Positions 51,361 through 58,164 of a DNA stretch of 58,164 nucleotides are shown here, in pieces (within the stretch, counting starts at the first letter, position 1; each line of letters opens with the position of its first letter). Under the pieces are notes generated by a model, which did no database searches, was not told the origin of the DNA, and saw nothing but the letters and a program-made list of their open reading frames with translations. The position numbers and the translations under genes were made by a program. This DNA is from Chara braunii (Eukaryota > Streptophyta > Charophyceae > Charales > Characeae): the NCBI GenBank assembly GCA_003427395.1, contig BFEA01000119.1, positions 1,549,281-1,607,444 of the forward strand, given 5' to 3'.

Positions 51361-51372
51361 TTGGTATCGGAG
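51361..51372 (+). promoter_or_regulatory. Primer-binding site after the orphan LTR
   Basis: TTGGTATCGGAG, a tRNA-Met-type site, three bases after the LTR end. No gag or pol follows. Confidence 0.7.
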
Positions 51373-52140
51373 TAGAACTTGTTACTCCCACTGGAATACG
51401 CTAGCATAATCTAGGCCGGCGAGAAGAAGAAGGCTGGCTTGAGTATTGCTGGCGAAGAAAGAAGTGAGTATAGTAGTGAAGATAGGATTAGACTGGTAGT
51501 TGTGTCAGACTGCCAGGTCAGATTGTAAGTGGCCTGTGAGCATAATCAATCTGGGATCAATTTGATCTGTCCTGAAGAATAATTTCAGTGTTTCCCAGCT
51601 ACCTACACTAAATTAGTAACTGAAAAGCATAAAGAAGGGTAACAGTGAAGTGACAAGACAGACAACAAGCAAACAAAAGAAAGAAACGAAAAAAAAGTTC
51701 TTACTTTGCATTTGATTAGAGAAAGTTGTATATTAATTTGCATTATTAAAATTCGTTATTCTGAAGCAGCGACATCCGGACTTAAAAAAAAAAAAAACAG
51801 ACAGATCCCATCCACTGAAGTGGACTAGGGTTCGGGGTAGGTACTTGGTGGTCCAGCGGAGGTCATTCCTGTGCTGTTCCCCACCATGGATGACGACCCA
51901 TGTACAGGGAAAACGAAGCAAGGGATATCGGCGGCAGAGTAGGCTGAGGTAGATCGCCGCTTGGCCGAGAAACAGTAGCGGTTAACGACCACTTGAAATT
52001 TCAGAATGAAAGATTCTAAAGTGGTTTGAAACCGTTGACATGGCCTGAAGACACCAAGTCATTTCAGAAGTTTCGGGTGGTTTGGAGGATAAGTTTTATG
52101 TTGTTGTTTTTTCCTGCCTGTTTTTTCATCCATTTTAGGT
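51373..52140. other. Unassigned intron sequence
   Basis: No gene is seen. A poly-A stretch lies at 51784-51797. From about 52010 diffuse similarity to the palindromic units that follow begins. Confidence 0.5.
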
Positions 52141-52590
52141 CGTTTCAGCAATTTTAGGTGGGACATGAAACCGCTGAAGTGGGGCTGAAGCTTCTGAAAG
52201 TGTTTTCAGGTACCCCCATCTTAATGGTTGGATGGGGGTACCTGAAACCCCTTTTAGAAGCTTCAGCCACTTCAGGTCATTTCAGGAATTTCAGGTGGGG
52301 ACCTGAAACCGCTGAAGTGGCTGAAGCTTTTGAAAGGGGTTTCTGGTACCCCCATCCAACCATTTGGATGGGAGTGCCAGAAACCCCTTTTAGAAGCTTC
52401 GGTCACTTCAGGTCATTTCAGGAAGGTGAGGACCTAAAATTGCTGAAGTGGCGAAAGCTTCTGAAAGGGGTTTCAGGTACCCCCATCCAACCGTTTGGAT
52501 GGGGGTACCTGAAACCCCTTTCAGAAGTTTCAACCACTTCATGTCATTTCAGGAGTTTTAGGTGGGGACCAGAAGTGGCTGAAAGTCATC
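52141..52590. repeat. Tandem array of three palindromic units, period 131-135 bp
   Basis: Each unit contains a long hairpin: arms with GAAGCTTCTGAAAGGGGTTT and its complement AAACCCCTTTTAGAAGCTTC, and an inner CAGGTACCCCCATCC facing GGATGGGGGTACCTG. The centres are near 52225, 52360 and 52491. Between hairpins stands ACTTCAGGTCATTTCAGGA. The stem in each unit is about 35 bp with a loop of a few bases. Confidence 0.92.
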
Positions 52591-53229
52591 TGTAAATAGT
52601 GTGTGTTGTTAACCATCTCTCTCAGGGCCTAGCTCCACCACTCAATGGTACTCACCAAATGTATAACAGTGGAATGAATCTTCTGCTAAAGCATGGAACC
52701 ATACACCATCATGTGGTATGTGTTTTGTGCATGTGGTGAATAGTGACGAGAGGCCCCTTGGGCCACTGTAAGTATTCAAGAGAAAACAAAAGAAAAAAAA
52801 CGAGAGCTACAGGCATTTGTACCATACTTGCGGCGCACCGATGCGCTGCGCTGCGCAATGCGTCGTGCGCGACTCGCAGTGTGCGCATTGGTGTGCAGTG
52901 CGGGATGCGCTATGCGGTGCGTTTCGTTCCAGTGTGGAGTGCGCCGGTGCATTGGTGCGCGTGCGTGCCACGCGCGTTTGCGCGCACGGTGCGTGCGGGG
53001 GGGTCGTGATTTTTTTTTTTTTTTTTAGGTCGTACAGTGATAGTCCATGATATATAAATTAAAATAATATAACATAATGTCATGAATTCATGATATACAT
53101 TATATAATATATTGTTACACTGTGGATCGGAGCGCAATGGCGAAAAAAAAAAGGAAGGAAAGCTCCGCCTGTTCCTCACCTCTTACGTATAAGGCCAGCC
53201 ACGTGCATGACAGGTTGGGTGCTGGCTGC
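52591..53229. other. GC-rich block and AT-rich stretch downstream of the hAT remnant
   Basis: 52840-53003 is dense in GCGC, TGCGC and GTGCG motifs, followed by poly-T (53010-53026) and an AT-rich stretch (53040-53115). No gene is seen. It could be a subterminal region of the hAT element, but its terminal repeats were not found. Confidence 0.45.
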
Positions 53230-53533
53230 CAGCACGCAGGCAAAAGGCAAAGAGGTAAGGAAAAGGAGGAAATCAAACCTCACCCTGCTCACAGGGAAGA
53301 ATGACACATCCCACAGATCAACGATTCAACATCCTTGTTCTTTTTTCTTGTTTTTTTTTTTTCTTTTGCTCTTTTTTTCTTTGGCAGCATGCGGAACTCA
53401 CATGTTGGTCGTGTTGCACGTGCAATAGCGGCAGCAGGCAAAAGGCAAAGAGGTAAGGAAAAGGAGGAAACCAACCTCACCCTGCTCACAGGGAAGAATG
53501 ACACATCCCACAGATCAACGATTCAACATACTT

Positions 53534-53576
<43 letters not shown>

Positions 53577-53816
53577 GCAGCATGCGGAACTCACATGTTG
53601 GTCGTGTTGCACGTGCAATAGCGGCAGCAGGCAAAAGGCAAAGAGGTAAGGAAAAGGAGGAAACCAACCTCACCCTGCTCACAGGGAAGAATGACACATC
53701 CCACAGATCAACGATTCAACATACTTGCTCTTTTTTTTTTTTTTTTTTTTTTTTCTTTTTTTCTTTGGCAGCATGCGGAACTCACCTGTTGGTCGTGTTG
53801 CACGTGCAATAGCGGC
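53230..53816 (+). repeat. Three copies of a ~195-bp repeat with poly-T tracts
   Basis: GGCAAAAGGCAAAGAGGTAAGG begins the units near 53238, 53438 and 53632. Each has CTCACAGGGAAGAATGACAC, a poly-T of 18-45 bases and then GGCAGCATGCGGAACTCAC. The poly-T-GGCAG looks like a strong splice acceptor and AGAG-GTAAGG like a strong donor. Confidence 0.9.
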
Positions 53817-54048
53817 AGCAATGACCACAGTTCCCACACACAGCCATCACGAGAGGCAAAAACACGACACACGACAATCAGATCAGAGCAAATGACATCA
53901 CGGTCTTTCAACACACATTTTGCAGCATGAAAGTAAACTTACGAAAGTTAAGAAACGAATTCTATAGAACACACAAACTGAAACACTTCAAAAATAGTAA
54001 GAAAGACTCAAAATTTCATAAATCTCCATCAAAATTTAGAAAATTTGC
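53817..54048. other. Sequence between the poly-T array and the hAT remnant
   Basis: About 230 bp, AT-rich at its right end. No gene is seen. Confidence 0.5.
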
Positions 54049-56650
54049 TCAGCACAGGAAAAATTTAAGATCCCTTGACTCATGCTCCCCGCCAGACTCC
54101 TGCAATTGCCCGTCCTCGGGAGCCTCCTCCGATGATGACGAGGATGATGACGATGACGGCGATGATGATGGCGATTGGGCGTTTTCTTCGGACAATGATG
54201 ACGTTGATCCAAAAGACTGCACTGCGGCATTGCCATGCAGATTGTCATCGTCGTCCTCCATGACCCGGGCCACGCTTCCTCTTCGGCCTTGCCTCTGAAG
54301 AGGCTGCAACCTCTTCGTCTTTTGCGGCCTTCTTCGCAACCTTCGCTGCGGCATTCGCAGCCTTCTTTGCAGGTGAAAGAGGAGGCTGCCCCCTCTTCCT
54401 TTTCGGCGCGCGACTTCATTGCCTCCCTCCGTTCTCTTCCCCGTGCGCGTTGACCCTGCTTCATCGGGATTCGATGTTGCTGCCTTTCGTTTCCGTTGCC
54501 GATGTCCTGACCCCTCCTCTCTCCCGTGCACCCAATCACCCGCTTGTCGTGCGTGCATGGCATGGTCACGACCCTCCAGCGTGTAAACGAATGCAGGTTC
54601 GGGCTCCTGTAGGCCGGACTTTCGGCGCAGCTCACGCACTCGGTGCTTCCCCGACTTCGTGTTCGCATGCCAAGTGCGTTGCACTGAGCCGAGCAGGGCG
54701 ATGTCATCCTCCTCGTCCGCAAGGCCGTCCTCCTCGTCATTCTTTTGCCACGTGTGCACCAAAGGACCATCTCCATCATCGTCATCACCAGCTCTCCCGT
54801 CAATGACCTGCTTAGTCCAATTTTCGTACCATTCGTCCACCTGCGTCGTCGCAAGGTCATTGTCCTTCCAAGGAATGTGGTTGTCCTCCGTCTCTCCGCG
54901 CTCCCTCCGTGTGGTCAATTGGATGTTCCAATTGCTGTAAACCAACTTTGCCAGTCTCTTGGGCAGGAGTTTGGTGCGCCGTTGTTCGTATATGAGCTGG
55001 TGCAAGCTCTAGTTTCGCTCGCACGCGGCCGAAGAGCTCACCTGGCCGAGAAGCTTGATGACCTGTGGTTGGAGGTCCAATGATCCCCCGAATGCCTCTC
55101 ACCAGTGTTGATGTTTGCATTTTGGCCTGCTCCTTTGCGCTCTGTGTCTCGAAGCCCAATCCGTAAACCCGAAAGCCGACTTGCTTGTTGATGCCCATCA
55201 GCAACTCCGGTGGCGCCCAAGAATAGAGCCAGATGTTGAAACCCTCGCGGATCTCAGTGTCCCGCAAGGTCAGCGATCGATACTCCGGATCGAGAAAGGC
55301 TGCAGCACAATGCAACTCGGATATCAAGAACGGCCAACGGTCCATGAGAATGTTCTCTACCGCTACCTTTTCGTCCTGCGTGAGATAGTCGAGGATCCAC
55401 ATTTGTGCCACGATCTCGTCCATGTCGAAGTACACTTTGTTGACAGTTGCTTCGGGACCGTCCACCAAACGCAGCAGCTTGACTACGGCCTCCATGACAG
55501 GAATTGCTCTGTCAACCTCATCCCAAAAGCCACTGTCCACAATGGTTCGCGTGACAGCGTTGAATGTCGCTACCTACTCAGCCCTCACCTACTTGTCAAC
55601 CCACGCCACATTCACGACGCACAACTCAAGTGAAGTCCTCCCTCTCTTCAGCGACTCCAACATTTCGGAGTTCGTTGCGAACCTTGTGACGGCTGGGTGT
55701 TTGAGTTCGGCATTCGCAATGCTGTTGTACATCGCGCGGACCTTGTCAATGTTGGTCACAAACTTGCCCACTCGGTTACCCTTGTCGACGACTTCCTTCA
55801 TCCGGTCCAATCTCTTGTACATGTCTTCCAACGCCAAGTCCAACGCATGGGCTGTGCAGCCCACAATGAAAATCCCAGGGTACTTCGCCTCCACCATCTT
55901 CCCGGCCTTCGAACAGACCCTCGCATTGTCCATCATGATGCCGATGATGGACCGTGGACCAATCTCCTCGATAACTCCTGCCATCAGCTTGAAGTAAGTC
56001 GCTGAATCCTTTTCCGTGCCTTCCATGCAAACGGACTTCCAAAACAAAGGGCCAATCGGGGAGAACCATTACTGGACTCATCATGTCGTCCCCAAGAAGT
56101 TTGCGTTGCCCGTCCAACCGCTTCGTCCTCATCTGGTCCCTCTTGCACGCCCACCAACCAGGATGGCACTTCTTAAGTGCATCGATGAGCTGAAGGAAGT
56201 AGTGGTTCTTGACCAAGCTGAACGGTTGATTTGTGCAAATCAGGAAACGGTCCAAGTGTCTGCTGGTCTGCTCATTCTGGGTGATGATGCTGCCCGCCTC
56301 CTCGTTCAGAGTTTGCCTCGTCGGTCGTCCGACCAACGGTGCAGCGTTCCCGGATGTCGCGGGTGTGGTGGACTCCCCAACAGCTGGAACAGGGGGCCTG
56401 CTCGCCGTCGGGGATGGGACGACCAAGCTGCTCCAAGAGGGAGCTGTGCTCGGACCCGCACGCGCGCTTTCGTTCCCTCCGACAAGGGATTCCGCCTGCA
56501 TCGTCCCCATTCGAATCCCCTCCATCCTCCTCACCCTCTCCTCTGCGTCCAACGGGCGGGTGACATGCTCAAGACTACACTTGACCTTTAAGAAGTGGCC
56601 GACCCAACGAACCGGGTCTCGCAGTAGTTGCAGTCCATCAACACCTTCAT
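54049..56650 (-). pseudogene. hAT transposase (BED finger, DUF659, hAT C-terminal region), broken
   Basis: hAT transposases cut and paste DNA elements. Reading the - strand from 56650: MDCNYCETRFVGSAT, the first half of a BED zinc finger, then a stop/frameshift. A linker rich in Pro/Ser/Thr follows (TASRPPVPAVGEST). The DUF659 segment is clear at 56047-55589 with IIGIMMDNARVCSKAGKMVE and FIVGCTAHALDLALEDM. The middle part lies at 55540-55250 (MDSGFWDEVDRAIPVMEAV). The C-terminal dimerisation region reads ACERN then TAG (55009-55011) where Trp is expected, then SLHQLIYEQRRTKLLPKRLAK. An acidic and poly-Ser tail ends at 54049. At least three frame changes are needed. Terminal inverted repeats were not found. 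Confidence 0.85.
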
Positions 56651-57229
56651 GAGAGACGTCTTTCCCTGCGCACATGCAGTCCATCAAAAGCCCCCGCGCC
56701 AGCCCCTCGTGTCACTCTTGGAGCACCCAACCCCAATAATTATCGCCGAACCCCCATTTTCGAGGTGCACCCCAACCGCCTTCAACATGGCCCGACCCCT
56801 CCCGTAACCCCTACCTCACCCTACAATAGAAAGTCCATGACCTTTTCACCCCAACACCCCATCCTTACCCCCCCCCCCCCCCCCCCCAAACACACACACA
56901 CACACACACACACCGGTATATTATTTATTTATTTATTGGTGAAATATCAAAAACAAATAAAATTAAAATAATATTTCACCAGCGAACACCCCATGAAGGT
57001 GCTCGCTCCAACAGAAAACAAATCCGCGATTACAGCCTGATGGAAGATCGTCCGACGAGCAAAAGAGGACATGGAAGATGGCCCAACGAGGGATGGTGTA
57101 AAAACGAGGGAGGGGGGAAGTGAAGAATGGAAACAAGCATGATGAGAAGGGAGAAGGGAGGGAGGCGGGATGAAGTAGGAGAGACGAGGGAGGTTAGAAG
57201 TCGGAGAGACGAGGGAGGCGGGATGATTC
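56651..57229. repeat. Sequence upstream of the hAT remnant: poly-C, CA repeat, hairpins
   Basis: A poly-C run (56870-56887) and a CA run (56890-56912) are followed by an inverted repeat GGTGAAATAT (56938-56947) / ATATTTCACC (56971-56980). An imperfect hairpin AGCGAACACC / GGTGCTCGCT lies at 56981-57008. GA-rich sequence follows. No gene is seen. Confidence 0.65.
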
Positions 57230-57262
57230 TACCGCTGGAACATGGAAATATACACTGCCACG

Positions 57263-57344
<82 letters not shown>

Positions 57345-57720
57345 CCATCGATAGGATGACGAACGCACCGGGCAAGAGGTAAGTCTCCAACCCCGCGCCC
57401 GGCCTCCCGGTATTTCCATCGAGAGGATGAGCAAACCGGACGAATCTACGGCTATAACACGGAAGTATACACCGCCAAACTTGTTTGTTTGGTTCCGTGT
57501 GTGTGTGTGGTGTGGTGCATGTGTGTATGCGTGTGTGTGTGTGTGTGTGTGTGGGAGAGAGAGAGAGTTTCCCATCGATAGGATGACGAACGCACCGGCC
57601 AAGAGGTAAGTCTCCAACCCCGCGCCCGGCCTCATTGTATTTCCATCGAGGAGAGGAGCAAAATCGGACGAATCTAGGGCTGTAACATGGAAATATACAC
57701 CGCCAAACTTGTTTGTTTGG
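57230..57720. repeat. Two to three copies of a ~240-bp repeat with GT/GA microsatellites
   Basis: The order GGAA-TATACACYGCCA, GT run, GA run, GAGTTTCCCATCGATAGG and AAGTCTCCAACCCCGCGCCC occurs at about 57241-57420 and 57461-57640, and starts again at about 57691. Confidence 0.88.
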
Positions 57721-57755
57721 TTCCGTGTGTGTGTGTGTTGTGGTGGGTGTGTGTT

Positions 57756-57793
<38 letters not shown>

Positions 57794-58029
57794 GGAGAGC
57801 TATGTCGAAGGAGGGAGGAAGAGGGGGATAACGACGACGAGCAGCTGTGCATCTCCACAGAGAGAGAGAGAGGGAGAGAGAGAGAGAGAGAGAGCTCTGT
57901 CGAAGAGGGAGGAAGAGGGGGATAACGACGACGAGCAGTTGTGCATCTCCACACACACACATACACACACACACACACACACACAGAGCTATGTCGAAGG
58001 AGGGAGGAAGAGGGGGATAACGACGAGGA

Positions 58030-58070
<41 letters not shown>

Positions 58071-58124
58071 ATGTCGAAGGAGGGAGGAAGAGGGGGATAA
58101 CGACGACGAGCAGCTGTGCATCTC

Positions 58125-58164
<40 letters not shown>
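57721..58164. repeat. Array of a ~95-bp repeat with GA and CA microsatellites
   Basis: The core GTCGAAG-AGGGAGGAAGAGG-GGATAACGACGA occurs near 57802, 57899, 57991 and 58072, with GA or CA runs between copies. Long open frames on the - strand here are translations of simple repeats. Confidence 0.92.

Larger units (their letters stand above)
48627..58164 (+). other. SEC31 intron 5, at least 9.5 kb, 3' end outside the window
   Basis: Donor GTGAGA. No further SEC31 exon (expected to start near QDLIEK) was found to the end of the window. Confidence 0.75.

Noticed and set aside
52817-53050. Cys/Arg/Ala-rich open frames in the GC-rich block
   Set aside because: Frames are open on several phases because of the TGCGC repeats; there is no domain and they end in a poly-T tract.
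54049-55005. Acidic poly-Ser open frame considered as a separate nuclear protein gene
   Set aside because: It continues the hAT C-terminal region in the same frame behind the ACERN-stop-SLHQLIYEQ segment.
57030-58133. 367-codon open frame on the - strand
   Set aside because: It is a translation of GA, GT and short tandem repeats (Ser-Leu and His-Thr runs).

Overview
The window is eukaryotic nuclear DNA. Best guess for the source is a streptophyte with a large repeat-rich genome, probably a charophyte alga of the Chara type. This rests on plant-like SEC31 exons, long introns, Ty3/gypsy elements primed by initiator tRNA-Met (TGGTATCAGAGC-type sites), a DUF659-type hAT transposase and very many GA/GT microsatellites. 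The species is inferred, not proven.

One host gene can be recognised, and the window appears to lie inside it. Five exons on the + strand (894-964, 1141-1268, 19868-20486, 29443-29535, 48441-48626) join in a consistent reading frame and encode the middle and alpha-solenoid part of SEC31, the outer COPII coat subunit. The 5' exons (WD40 part) and the 3' exons (proline-rich and C-terminal part) are outside the window. The introns measure 176 bp, 18.6 kb, 9.0 kb, 18.9 kb and at least 9.5 kb.

The introns are filled by mobile DNA. Intron 2 holds two degenerate Ty3/gypsy elements, A (2095-8858) and B (9275-18827). Intron 3 is almost entirely element E (20626-29391); removing it and one copy of its target duplication leaves an intron of about 186 bp. 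Intron 4 holds an LTR fragment (about 30381-31425), many tandem repeats and element D (38954-45897). Intron 5 holds an orphan LTR with primer-binding site (about 50520-51372), a tandem array of palindromes (52141-52590), an array of about 195-bp poly-T units (53230-53816), a broken hAT transposase on the - strand (54049-56650), and a microsatellite-rich end. All LTR elements have the same orientation as SEC31. All are dead: their gag and pol carry stops, frameshifts and deletions, and each of the four has lost a different part of reverse transcriptase.

There are assembly problems. Three runs of N (11183-11367, 24492-24561, 45979-46268) are present, two of them between near-identical copies. 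A Nextera/Tn5 mosaic-end junction sequence (31861-31894) is embedded in the contig. Some local duplications may therefore be artefacts. No bacterial genes, CRISPR arrays, rRNA genes or convincing complete tRNA genes were seen.
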